A stretch of 64,000 bases of DNA from Opitutia bacterium (lineage in GTDB: Bacteria > Verrucomicrobiota > Verrucomicrobiia > Opitutales > UBA953): assembly GCA_947377865.1 (NCBI GenBank), contig CANCHK010000003.1, forward strand, positions 1-64,000, in the 5' to 3' direction. Shown one piece after another: positions 34,101 to 42,170 of the stretch. The notes below the pieces were generated by a model, which saw only the letters and a list, made by a program, of their open reading frames with translations, was not told the origin of the DNA and ran no database searches. A program made the translations under genes and the position numbers. Every line of letters starts with the position of its first letter. Positions within the stretch are counted from its first letter, which is position 1.

Positions 34101-35036
34101 ATGGACGAACTCACGCAGTCCCTCGACGCCTTCGGGCTGTGGGACTGGGTGTGTGTCGTCGCGAATCTTCTCACAGCAATCATCGGCATCTATGCCCTGA
34201 AGTGCTGGCGAAACCTGCCCGGCAAGGCGGGCACTCCGACGACTCTCATCAGCGACGCCATCATGGGGCTTTGCACTGGGATACTTTCCTTCGGTATCAT
34301 CTTCGGCATGGTGACGGGTATCGTCTCCCAGGCTTTCTCGACGCACTTTGGAATCTCGCAAGCCCACCTCTTCACCTCGGCCTTCTGCGGCCAGCTCGCC
34401 GCGGCGGCATCGATGCTCGCCATAAGTGCGCTCGCACCTCGAACGCTCGACTGGGAACCTTCCGTCGGGACTGATGAGCCTAAGCCCGAAGGCTCGCCGT
34501 TACGCCAGGCCCTTCGCGGCTTCAGCCTCCCCCGCGTGCTTCTCGCGCTGCTCTCGATCTTCGCCCTCGGCCTCGCCGCCACGCTCATCTGGAAAGGCTT
34601 CCACATCGCCTGGGAACAGCTTTTCCTGCACGGCTGGGCCGGTCAGCCTCCCGCCGATGAGCCGCAGGAGATTGTAGACGCGGTGCTTAAGACTGATGTC
34701 GAGTCCTGGCGCTTCGCGACGATCGTCCTAGCGGTGACAATCGGTGCCCCGATCATGGAGGAACTGGCCTTCCGCGGGATGATTTACCCGGGCTTGCTTC
34801 GGCTTGGCGCCGTCACCGAACGTCACAGCCGCTGGATAGCGATCGTCCTAACGGGGGCACTTTTCAGCGCCGCCCATCTGAGCCCCTCCGCCGCCCTTCC
34901 GCTATTCGCCTTCGGAGCGTTCATGTGCCTCGTCCGCGACCGTTACGGGCTGATCACCTGCATGGCGGTGCACTGCAGCTTCAATCTCTGGAACTTAGTC
35001 TGGTTGAAACTGGCCCCAAACGCCTCCACGCTCTGA
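34101..35036 (+). CDS. CPBP-family intramembrane metalloprotease
   Basis: 311 residues with about eight transmembrane segments. The C-terminal half holds the Abi/CPBP signature: EELAFRGM near 216-223 (Glu-Glu...Arg), FSAAHL near 254-259, and a final GLITCMAVHCSFN His motif. Members are prenyl-protease homologues linked to bacteriocin immunity or membrane-protein processing; no specific role can be named. It lies 6 bp after pyrC' and 4 bp before thiL, so it is one operon by spacing. Confidence 0.85.
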   Translation: MDELTQSLDAFGLWDWVCVVANLLTAIIGIYALKCWRNLPGKAGTPTTLISDAIMGLCTGILSFGIIFGMVTGIVSQAFSTHFGISQAHLFTSAFCGQLAAAASMLAISALAPRTLDWEPSVGTDEPKPEGSPLRQALRGFSLPRVLLALLSIFALGLAATLIWKGFHIAWEQLFLHGWAGQPPADEPQEIVDAVLKTDVESWRFATIVLAVTIGAPIMEELAFRGMIYPGLLRLGAVTERHSRWIAIVLTGALFSAAHLSPSAALPLFAFGAFMCLVRDRYGLITCMAVHCSFNLWNLVWLKLAPNASTL

Positions 35037-35040
35037 GACT

Positions 35041-36003
35041 ATGGGAGCCCTCACCACCGCCGCTGACCGTTCGGTCGCCAAGCTGACCGAGGAAGAACTC
35101 ATCCGTCGTGTGGTCCAGTCCCTTGCCGAAGCCGCTCCGGCTTTTCCCGAAGGCCCTGGCGGCGATTGCGCGCATATACCAAACACCGGAGGCCGCTCAA
35201 TCCGTGCGAGCACGATTGATTCGGTGATTCTCGGACGGCACTTCGACGCCGCCTGCGATGGCATCCGCGCCGGGGCGAAGCTGGTTAACCGTAATCTCAG
35301 CGATCTCGCCGCCGCCGGAGCCGTGCCATCCGACGCCTTGCTCTCGCTTGTGATCGGAGCCGACGTCGACGCGACCTGGCTGACCGACTTTGCCCATGGC
35401 GCCGGACGCGCCGCCGCCAAGGCCGGCCTCCGCATCGTCGGCGGCGACATTTGCCGTGGACCGAACGGCGCCTTCATCGGCACGCTCGCCGTCCAAGGCT
35501 TTGCCCATCGAATCCTCACACGCAAGACCGCCGCCGTCGGCGACGTGCTCTTCGTCACCGGCCAGCTCGGTGGCTCGCTCTACGGCAAGCACCTCGACTT
35601 CTCCCCGCGCCTCGCGGAAGGCGAATGGCTCTGCAGCCACGGCGAAGTCACGGCATGCACCGACCTCTCCGACGGCCTCGCCAAGGACCTACCGGGACTG
35701 CTCGGACCCAAGCTCGACGCCCGCATTACCGTAGTGACCCTGCCGGCCTCAGACGCCGCGAAGGCGCTATCCAAGTCCGACGGTAAGCCGGTCCTTGAAC
35801 ACGCCCTGCAAGACGGAGAAGACTACGAACTGCTCTTTGCGGTCAGCGCCGACCGCGCGGACCTGCTCGAAGCCTCCTTCCGCAAGGCCTTCCCGCTTAC
35901 GCCGCTGACGCGCCTAGGCACGATCGAAGCCGGCACGGGCCTCGCTCGCGACGTCGCCGACGGCGAACCAATCAAGGTTCGCGGCTTCGGCCACTTCGCC
36001 TAA
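35041..36003 (+). CDS. thiL: Thiamine-monophosphate kinase
   Basis: 320 residues. It phosphorylates TMP to the cofactor thiamine diphosphate. Seen: an N-terminal region with DSVILGRHFD, NRNLSDLAAAGAVPS, the ATP/Mg-binding GGDICRG, and the DLSDGLAKDL motif. It resembles ThiL throughout, although the usual TTDSLVEGVHF is modified to TIDSVILGRHF. It is the last gene of the pyrB operon. No thi-box riboswitch is visible upstream. Confidence 0.85.
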   Translation: MGALTTAADRSVAKLTEEELIRRVVQSLAEAAPAFPEGPGGDCAHIPNTGGRSIRASTIDSVILGRHFDAACDGIRAGAKLVNRNLSDLAAAGAVPSDALLSLVIGADVDATWLTDFAHGAGRAAAKAGLRIVGGDICRGPNGAFIGTLAVQGFAHRILTRKTAAVGDVLFVTGQLGGSLYGKHLDFSPRLAEGEWLCSHGEVTACTDLSDGLAKDLPGLLGPKLDARITVVTLPASDAAKALSKSDGKPVLEHALQDGEDYELLFAVSADRADLLEASFRKAFPLTPLTRLGTIEAGTGLARDVADGEPIKVRGFGHFA

Positions 36004-36450
36004 TCAGAGCGCCTGACGGCGGGCCATGCGGCCTTCATCGACCTCGATATAGTCGAACATCGTGTCTACGCCGGCTTCGGCGGTGAGTCCGTTCTCCTTG
36101 AGACGACGCACAAGCACTTCGTTGGCTTCGTCGCGCCATCCACGCTTGGTCATGAAGCCGTTCCAAATCTCGATGTCGTTCGTGGAAAGTTTGCGACCCT
36201 TGGCCTCGGCCCAGGCGAGGACCTCGTCCTGCGTGGCGGCGGGATTCTGCAGCACCCAGACGCGGAGCTCGTCGTACTTGATGCCTAGATACTGACAGCA
36301 GCGGTCATCGAAGGCCTTGCCGAGATTATTCACGAAGTCGGCGTGCAGCTGGCCGGCGGCGTGCAGGCGAATCTTCGAGACGAGACGGGGCAGATAGACG
36401 AAACCACGGACGGCTTCATAGGGGCTGAGGAGACCAGGAACGAGGGGCAT
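36004..36450 (-). CDS. DUF5069 protein
   Basis: 148 residues. MPLVPGLLSPYEAVRGFVYLPR..DKIRLHAAG-type start and KIRLHAAGQLH...NLGKAFDDRCCQYLGI match the DUF5069 family, common in Verrucomicrobia and Planctomycetes and functionally unknown. It appears cytoplasmic, with no signal or membrane segment. Its stop codon directly abuts the thiL stop (convergent, 0 bp). The start is ATG 36450; the longer frame to 36522 is translated repeat DNA. Confidence 0.75.
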   Translation of the reverse strand: MPLVPGLLSPYEAVRGFVYLPRLVSKIRLHAAGQLHADFVNNLGKAFDDRCCQYLGIKYDELRVWVLQNPAATQDEVLAWAEAKGRKLSTNDIEIWNGFMTKRGWRDEANEVLVRRLKENGLTAEAGVDTMFDYIEVDEGRMARRQAL

Positions 36451-36652
36451 GGGTGTGTGATCAGATAAAAGATGACGGATGACAGATGGCAGAGGAAAGC
36501 CAAAACCCCGACCCCTTGCCACCGGGAGATAAATGCCTCTGCTTCGCAGCCTGCCAGCAGTTCCCCCTATTCACGGCCCTCCATAGCCTTGCCCTTCTCG
36601 CCTCCCCGCCTTTCCTACCCCTACCCCTACCCCTACCCCTTTCCCCACTCCC
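36451..36652. repeat. Divergent gap with GATGACG units and a C-rich hexamer array
   Basis: A short array of GATGACG/GATGACA/GATGGCA units at 36471-36492 sits upstream of the minus-strand DUF5069 gene. Four perfect TACCCC units lie at 36616-36640, 12 bp before the plus-strand SGNH gene. No gene or promoter is recognised. Confidence 0.75.
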
Positions 36653-37354
36653 ATGCTCCGCCTCCTCGCCTGGCTCCCTCTCCTCTTCCTGACGGCCTTC
36701 GCCGCCGACAAGCCCGCGGCTTACTCGACCGAAAGGTTCGATAAGGATATCGCCGCGTTTGAAGCGGCCGACAAAGCCAACCCTCCCCCGCAGCACGGCG
36801 TGCTGCTATCCGGAGCCAGCACGTTCCGACGATGGAAGAACTTCGCCGAGGACTTTAAGGGCTACCCGGTCATCAACCGCGGCTTCGGCAGCTCGAAGAC
36901 CACCGATGTGCTCGGCTACATGGATCGCATCACGCTGCCCTATCACCCGCGCGTCGTGCTCTTCCACTGCGGCAGCAACGACCTCAACTACGACAAGGCC
37001 ACGGCAACCGAGGTGGCCGACCGCGTCCGTACCTACTGGCGCAGGGTCAAAGCAGAGAACCCTGACTGCGTGATGATCCTGCTCTCCGTCACTCGTGCGC
37101 CCTCCAGGAGGGCGATCTGGGACGAGATGAAGAAGACCGACGCGCTCTTCCAGCAGATCGCGAAGACCGAAAAGGGCGTGAGCTATCTGGACATCAATCC
37201 CGCGCTCAACCTGCCTGACGGCGAACCCCGCCCTGGCGTCTATGCCTCGGACAATCTCCACCCGAACGAAAAGGGTTACGAAGGCATCATCGCGATTCTT
37301 CGCCCCGCTCTCGACCAGGCCTGGAAAGACACCGCCCCCGCCTTCGCCAAATAA
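36653..37354 (+). CDS. Exported SGNH/GDSL hydrolase, tandem paralogue 1
   Basis: 233 residues, signal peptide MLRLLAWLPLLFLTAFAAD. SGNH blocks: I with Ser in LLSGASTF, II NRGFGSS, III HCGSNDLN, V DNLHPNEKGY (Asp and His). It closely resembles the next gene over its whole length (shared DIAAFEAADKANPPPQH, GYMDRITLPYHPRV), so it is a tandem duplication. By family it is an acyl or carbohydrate esterase of the periplasm. Confidence 0.88.
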   Translation: MLRLLAWLPLLFLTAFAADKPAAYSTERFDKDIAAFEAADKANPPPQHGVLLSGASTFRRWKNFAEDFKGYPVINRGFGSSKTTDVLGYMDRITLPYHPRVVLFHCGSNDLNYDKATATEVADRVRTYWRRVKAENPDCVMILLSVTRAPSRRAIWDEMKKTDALFQQIAKTEKGVSYLDINPALNLPDGEPRPGVYASDNLHPNEKGYEGIIAILRPALDQAWKDTAPAFAK

Positions 37355-37399
37355 ACCACGGCCATTCCTGCCCCAATCCCTCCCCCTACCCCTTTCAAT

Positions 37400-38107
37400 A
37401 TGAAACTGCTCCTCGCCTGCCTCCTCGCTGTCTCGGCCTTCGCGGCCGACGTCGCCAAGCCCCACGTCCCTCTGGCCCAGCAGCCGCTGCGTATGGCCAA
37501 GGACATCGCGGCCTTCGAAGCCGCCGACAAAGCAAACCCTCCGCCCCAGCACGCCTTACTCTTCTCGGGCGCCAGCACGCTGCGCATGTGGAAGAACGTC
37601 GCCGAGGAAATGAAGCCCTACCCGGTGATCAACCGCGGCTTCGGCGGTTCCTACACCACCGAGGTCCTCGGCTACATGGACCGCATCACGTTGCCCTACC
37701 ACCCGCGCGTCATTGTCTTCCAGTGCGGAGGCAACGACGTGAACGCCGGCGACGAGCCCTCCGCCCCGATCGGCCGCATCCGCGAATACCTGGCCCGCGT
37801 CCGCAAGGAAAACCCGAACTGCGCCGTGGTCTTCATGGCCACGACCCGCGCGCCTTCCCGCAAGGCCAAGTGGGAGCAACTCGACGAATACAACCGACAG
37901 CTCGAACAGATTACGAAGGAAGGCAAAGGGCTCTGGTACGTGGATATCAACGTCGCGCTCAACCTGCCGAACGGCGAGGGCAAGCCTGGGCACTATCTCA
38001 AGGATAACCTCCACCCCGACGTCGACGGCTTCAAGGCCATCGCCAAGGTCCTGAAGCCCGCCGTCGACGCCGCCTGGCAGGCGACCGAAGCTGCATTTAA
38101 AAGGTAA
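37400..38107 (+). CDS. Exported SGNH/GDSL hydrolase, tandem paralogue 2
   Basis: 235 residues, signal peptide MKLLLACLLAVSAFAAD. Blocks: I LFSGASTL, II NRGFGGS, III QCGGNDVN, V DNLHPDVDGF. Block III reads GGND where the paralogue has GSND. The 45-bp gap between the two genes carries a degenerate C-rich hexamer array (37367-37394), so each copy has its own upstream array. Divergence in the block III region and active-site flanks suggests the copies may differ in substrate. Confidence 0.88.
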   Translation: MKLLLACLLAVSAFAADVAKPHVPLAQQPLRMAKDIAAFEAADKANPPPQHALLFSGASTLRMWKNVAEEMKPYPVINRGFGGSYTTEVLGYMDRITLPYHPRVIVFQCGGNDVNAGDEPSAPIGRIREYLARVRKENPNCAVVFMATTRAPSRKAKWEQLDEYNRQLEQITKEGKGLWYVDINVALNLPNGEGKPGHYLKDNLHPDVDGFKAIAKVLKPAVDAAWQATEAAFKR

Positions 38108-38406
38108 TCGCGGTTAGCGGTTGGCGGTTAGCGGCTAGGATAAAACCTGACCCATCAGCCTGACTTGAATGGGTAGGGTCGGGACCGCGTCACGACATAG
38201 AACCGCTGAGGCGACTGCATCGCGCCTCGCAACGGCCTGCCACCCGCCACCCGGGGCTGCCACCAGCCACCTGAAATTTACCCGGGTAGCACTTCGCTAC
38301 CCGCCAGCCGCCCACCGCTGACCGCCAACACCTGCTTCGGGTGGTTTGCCCGCGACACCTTGTCTTTACCTATACTCCATACTCGATACTCCATACTCTC
38401 ATACCG
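38108..38406. repeat. Repeat mosaic between the SGNH pair and the MFS gene
   Basis: No gene. GCGGTTA/GCGGTTG heptamers at 38110-38138 start 2 bp after the stop codon; a GGTAGGGTCGGGACC block at 38172-38200 recurs identically (29 nt) at 41341-41369; a GCCACCC block around GGGGC at 38236-38273 resembles 15210-15246; a small GGGTAGC/GCTACCC hairpin near 38283-38301; and TACTCCA/TACTCGA heptamers at 38371-38400 end 7 bp before the MFS start. Confidence 0.85.
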
Positions 38407-39666
38407 ATGCACGAACCCTCCGCCAGTCCCGCCGCCGAACGTTTTCCGAACGGGCCGTTCACGCGCTACATGGTCGGCGAAGGGATCTCGATGACCGGCA
38501 CCTGGATGCAGGGCATGGCGCTTGGCTGGGTGATGACCGAAGTGGTAGTCCGCGACGGACTCCAACGCTACGAAGGCCTCCTGCAGGCGGCGCCCCATCT
38601 CGCGAGCGGTCTCGTCATGCTGGCGCTCTTCCGCCTCGGTGGAGCTTACGCCGACCGACACGATAAGCGTTTCATCCTCCAAGTCTGTCAGGTGGCTCAA
38701 ATCGGCTTCGCCCTTGCGATCGGTCAGCTCGTCGCGCACGGATCCTTGCACACCTGGCACCTCATTGTGGCCGCGGCCCTTCTCGGCATCTCCAGCTCAT
38801 TTGAGATGCCCGCCGCTGCGGCAATTGTCCCAGAACTGGTCGCCAAAGAGAACGTCGCGAAGGCCATCTCTGTGGATCGCGCGGTCTTCCACGCCACCCG
38901 ACTGGTCGGCCCGGCCGCCGCCGGCTTTCTTGTCGGACGCTACGGCGCCGAATGGGCATTCTACCTGAACGCAGCATCCTTCTTAGCCCTGATGGTCGCC
39001 CTAACCACGCTGCCGAGACGGCCGCAGGGATCGGCCGAAGAAGAACTGAAACGTCAAGGGGGAGCAGGCGAAGGCTTTCGGCATGTGCGCCAGGACAAGC
39101 CTAGCCTCGCGATGGTCGCACTGCTCGCCACCAATACGCTCTTCGTCTTCCCGGTCATCATTGTACTGCTTCCGCTCTACGCGAAGAATGACCTCCATGC
39201 CACGCCTCAGGAGATGGGATTGCTTATGCTCTGCTCCGGATTGGGCTCGGTCTCGGGCTCACTCCTCATCATGGCCCTTCGCCCGAGCCTTCGCCGCCTC
39301 GCCATCCTCACCGGCATGATCCTCGCGTGCGGAGCGCTTGTCAGCCTGAGCCAGGCGCATGACCTCGTCTGGGCAGGCGCCTCGCTCGTCTGCCTGGCGG
39401 TCGGGGTCTCGACGCTCGTCGGCCTAGCCAACACGATCGTACAAGAACGCTCTCCCTCTGAGCTGCGAGGGCGCGTCTCGGCCGTCGCTGGCCTGAGCTT
39501 CTTCGGCTTCCTGCCTTTCGCTGCGATCATCATGGGCTGGATGACTGACCTCTTCAAATTGCGTAATGTGCTGCTCGGCTCGTCGATCTGCTACGCCGTC
39601 ATCGGCTTCCTTGTGATGCTCACCGTCGGCAGTAAGGTGACGGGTGAGCGGGAGCAGGAAACTTAA
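38407..39666 (+). CDS. MFS transporter (EntS/MFS_3-like)
   Basis: 419 residues, about eleven to twelve transmembrane helices. N-terminal FTRYMVGEGISMTGTWMQGMALGWV and the loop GGAYADRHDKR between helices 2 and 3 match the MFS_3/EntS branch, which exports siderophores or small molecules. The substrate is not inferable. ATG 38407 was chosen; the longer frame to 38341 is translated repeat. A GTAGGG-tagged hairpin begins about 5 bp after the stop. Confidence 0.85.
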   Translation: MHEPSASPAAERFPNGPFTRYMVGEGISMTGTWMQGMALGWVMTEVVVRDGLQRYEGLLQAAPHLASGLVMLALFRLGGAYADRHDKRFILQVCQVAQIGFALAIGQLVAHGSLHTWHLIVAAALLGISSSFEMPAAAAIVPELVAKENVAKAISVDRAVFHATRLVGPAAAGFLVGRYGAEWAFYLNAASFLALMVALTTLPRRPQGSAEEELKRQGGAGEGFRHVRQDKPSLAMVALLATNTLFVFPVIIVLLPLYAKNDLHATPQEMGLLMLCSGLGSVSGSLLIMALRPSLRRLAILTGMILACGALVSLSQAHDLVWAGASLVCLAVGVSTLVGLANTIVQERSPSELRGRVSAVAGLSFFGFLPFAAIIMGWMTDLFKLRNVLLGSSICYAVIGFLVMLTVGSKVTGEREQET

Positions 39667-39668
39667 AA

Positions 39669-39812
39669 GGTAGGGACGTGATTGTCATCACGTCCGTTTG
39701 AACCGGTACGCCAAGAAATCAACCGAGGCCAGCCAAGGCCCGACGACTTCCGGCCTCGGAGTCGAACCGATGCGATGGCAATCGCATCCCTACCCCAACC
39801 CCTGCCCCTATC
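39669..39812. repeat. Twin-hairpin (REPIN-like) element with adjoining C-rich hexamers
   Basis: Starts GGTAGGG, then GGACGTGAT-TGTC-ATCACGTCC (39674-39694). It ends with GATGCGAT-GGCA-ATCGCATC immediately before CCCTACC (ends 39794). The CCCTACC runs on into CCCTACCCCAACCCCTGCCCC hexamers to 39812. It fills the gap between the MFS gene and the tRNA-Arg(CCG) gene on the other strand. Confidence 0.85.
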
Positions 39813-39836
39813 CCTCGCGAACTGGTTCGCGTAAAG

Positions 39837-39911
39837 TGGTGCTCCCGTTGGGAGTCGAACCCAAATCGCCGGCTTCGGAGGCTAGCATTCTATCCATTGA
39901 AATACAGGAGC
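39837..39911 (-). tRNA. tRNA-Arg (CCG)
   Basis: Minus strand: acceptor GCTCCTG/CGGGAGC, anticodon loop CTCCGAA (anticodon CCG, reads CGG), T-loop TTCGACT, encoded CCA. The anticodon stem CTAGC/GCCGG has one A-C mismatch and one G-T pair, slightly weaker than usual, but all other landmarks are intact. Confidence 0.93.
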
Positions 39912-39981
39912 GTGAGGGCTTAAAATCTTCCTAATCGAGGGTTAGTCAACCCTTCCCGAACCGGGCACCGTTTGACTGGCC

Positions 39982-41253
39982 TTATTTCGCAGGCATGACG
40001 CGGTCGGCGAAATCGACATAGCTCTTCCAGTCCTCGAGGAGGATGTCGTGCTTACCAGGGCGGACGTGGTAACCGATGGTCTGGCCGACGGACTTGCTGA
40101 TGGGCGGGTATTCCTTGGTGCCGAGTCCAGGCAGGCCGAGCACATGGTAGACGGGGTCGGTGTGCACGGCGCCGAGGAACTCTCCGACAGGATCAGCCCA
40201 GCTGTCTTCCGAAGCGCTGGCGACGTAGAGCGGGCGCGGCGCGGAGAGCGCGAGCAGGTAATGGGCGTCGAGCGGGAGCTTATCTTCGTGTTCGGAGAAG
40301 GTCTCGAAGCGCGCGGTAAACCAATGCGGGAAACCGCGGCCAGGATAATGGCCGGTGATGACACCGACGGTCTCGCCGAAGATGCGCTTATTGAGCGCGG
40401 CACCGCCGCAGCCGGAGTCATTGGAGATCACGAACGCGAAACGCTGGTCCTGCGCGCCGGCCCAGAGCGATGCCTTCCCGAGACGCGAATGCCCATGCAC
40501 GGCGGCGCGCTTAGCGTCGACGGACGGCACTTTCTCGAGGACGTCAAGCATGCGCGAAAGCCCCCAAGACCAACAGCCTATGGCGGCCCAATCGCCGTCC
40601 TTCCACTGGGTGTTCATGCCATCGGGCGAAATCGCCGCCCGGAAACCACTCTTCCACCCCTCGGGATGGTCAGGCTCGAAATCACCATAATAAGCCGTGG
40701 CGGAAGCGTAGCCCCGATCGATGAGCATCTCGAACTCCCAGCGACGCGCCTGACCACCCCGCAAGGCCGGGTCGGCTTGGGTGGTGCCCTTCAAAGCCCA
40801 CGGCTTTGAGACCCAGCTCGAGGCGACGAAGACCGCCGGGTCTTCGGTGGTGGTGTGATTGCTACCGAAGTTGAGCCCTACGAAGACAGGGGCGGGACGC
40901 TTCGCCGCATTGGGCACATAGAGCAGCATGTCGAACGACGGGCCCTTCTTGCCGATGGGCCAGACCTTGAACTGGGTGCGCGTGGCCTTGCCGCCGAAAG
41001 CTTCTTTAGACTGTTCACGAATCTCAACCGCCGCATCAGCCTGTAGTTTCGAGGTATCCGGCGTGCGCCCGAACATATTCTCTTCGACAAGACGAAAGAC
41101 CTCCGGACGGCGGACCTCGTTCCACATCTTCGCGTCGTTCACCTTGCGGCCGTCGGCGCAGACGAGCGGATCGGGTAACGTATAGGGCGGCACCTTCGAC
41201 TCTTCGGAAATGGTCGGTGGAATCGCGGCTAGGAGGAGCAAGGGTAGCAGCAT
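39982..41253 (-). CDS. Glucuronoyl esterase, CE15-type, exported
   Basis: 423 residues, signal peptide MLLPLLLLAAIPPTIS. Alpha/beta-hydrolase with the CE15 nucleophile motif G-H-S-R-L-G (catalytic Ser in VHGHSRLGKASLW), an oxyanion-type GLNFGSNH, SNDSGCGG after it, and a catalytic His in PGKHDILLEDW. CE15 enzymes split the ester between lignin and glucuronoxylan. The best-known bacterial examples come from Opitutus, which fits this organism. ATG 41253 was chosen for its signal peptide. A 21-bp palindrome lies 2 bp upstream of this start. Confidence 0.88.
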   Translation of the reverse strand: MLLPLLLLAAIPPTISEESKVPPYTLPDPLVCADGRKVNDAKMWNEVRRPEVFRLVEENMFGRTPDTSKLQADAAVEIREQSKEAFGGKATRTQFKVWPIGKKGPSFDMLLYVPNAAKRPAPVFVGLNFGSNHTTTEDPAVFVASSWVSKPWALKGTTQADPALRGGQARRWEFEMLIDRGYASATAYYGDFEPDHPEGWKSGFRAAISPDGMNTQWKDGDWAAIGCWSWGLSRMLDVLEKVPSVDAKRAAVHGHSRLGKASLWAGAQDQRFAFVISNDSGCGGAALNKRIFGETVGVITGHYPGRGFPHWFTARFETFSEHEDKLPLDAHYLLALSAPRPLYVASASEDSWADPVGEFLGAVHTDPVYHVLGLPGLGTKEYPPISKSVGQTIGYHVRPGKHDILLEDWKSYVDFADRVMPAK

Positions 41254-41255
41254 GG

Positions 41256-41308
41256 CGCGACTATGCGTGATTTGGCGGCTCATGGGAGCCAAATCACGCA
41301 TAGTCGCG
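41256..41308. repeat. 21-bp perfect palindrome directly upstream of the CE15 start codon
   Basis: 41256-41276 is the exact reverse complement of 41288-41308, loop 11 nt. In the esterase mRNA the hairpin would end 2 nt before the AUG and hide any Shine-Dalgarno, so it may block or control translation. An alternative inner stem GGCTC/GAGCC is possible. Confidence 0.88.
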
Positions 41309-41580
41309 AGGGGACACGGGTTTCGCTGGCACGGGGACAAGGTAGGGTCGGGACCGCGTCACGACATAGCTGTAATTGGGTAGGGTCGAGCATCCCTGCT
41401 CGACCGCGGCCGACCAAGGATGGTCAGCCCTACCTCGAGACATAGCTCAAAGGGAAACCGGATAGTTAGCTGGGGTAAATGTCCGCAGCATACATTCCGG
41501 TTTCCGGCCTCCCCTTGAGTTAAGCCACCCCGTGTCCCCGTGTCCACGTCCCACGTGCCCACTCGCAGCGTCAGCCGCGC
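41309..41580. repeat. Repeat mosaic between CE15 and folA
   Basis: No gene. A GGGGACA-type G-rich array at 41309-41340 and its C-rich counterpart (CCCCGTGTCCCCGTGTCC) at 41524-41562; the GGTAGGGTCGGGACC block at 41341-41369 (29 nt identical to 38172-38200); a twin-hairpin element 41379-41434 (GGTAGGG, TCGAGCA-TCCC-TGCTCGA, GGCCGACCA-AGGA-TGGTCAGCC, CCCTACC); and an outer inverted repeat AAACCGG (41455-41461) with CCGGTTT, ending CCCCTTGAG near 41519. Confidence 0.82.
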
Positions 41581-42075
41581 TCACCTCTCCCAGATTTCAA
41601 ACGCGTACTTCAGCCCCTCATACTCACCCTCCTTCGACGAAACGAGTTTCGTAAAATAACGCTGCCAATCAGAGGGGAAGAAACGGTCGCCGTCAAAGTC
41701 GCGGTCAATGCGGGTGATGAGGAGACGTTCGCACAGCGGCAGGCCTTCGGCATAGATGCGCTCACCACCGGTGATCCAGGTCGGCCCCTGCCACTGGTCC
41801 ATGCGCTCGGCGATAATGATGGCCTCGGCTAGGGATGTCGCCTGCTCGGCACCGGGAAAGGATTTGGACGGATCACGCGAGACGACCACGGTACCCCGCC
41901 CCGGCAAAGCCTTACCGAGTTCGGCGTAGCAAGCCGGTCCTTCAATCATGACACCCCCAGCGGTCCGGTCCATGAACCAAGCCAGGTCTTCGGGAATATG
42001 CCAAGGAAGCCTGCCCTCCATGCCGATGACCCCGTTACGGGCCACGGCAACGATGCAATGAAGGGGCTTAGGCAC
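41581..42075 (-). CDS. folA: Dihydrofolate reductase
   Basis: 164 residues from a GTG at 42075. It reduces dihydrofolate with NADPH. Seen: IVAVARNGVIG, the substrate loop LPWHIPEDLAWFM with the acidic residue at the usual place, a modified cofactor region VMIEGPACYAELGKALPGR, and WITGGERIYAEGLP before LLITRIDRDFDGDRFFP. The GTG was chosen because it puts the family N-terminus at residue 5; an ATG at 42141 would add 22 unrelated residues. No thyA is adjacent. Confidence 0.88.
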   Translation of the reverse strand: MPKPLHCIVAVARNGVIGMEGRLPWHIPEDLAWFMDRTAGGVMIEGPACYAELGKALPGRGTVVVSRDPSKSFPGAEQATSLAEAIIIAERMDQWQGPTWITGGERIYAEGLPLCERLLITRIDRDFDGDRFFPSDWQRYFTKLVSSKEGEYEGLKYAFEIWER

Positions 42076-42170
42076 GGCCCAAAGGGATGTTAATAACCCC
42101 GCCGGACGCAAGCACCAGGGAAGGCTTGGACTGATTGACACCCGCCGAAAGACTGGGGTAAGTTGACCGA

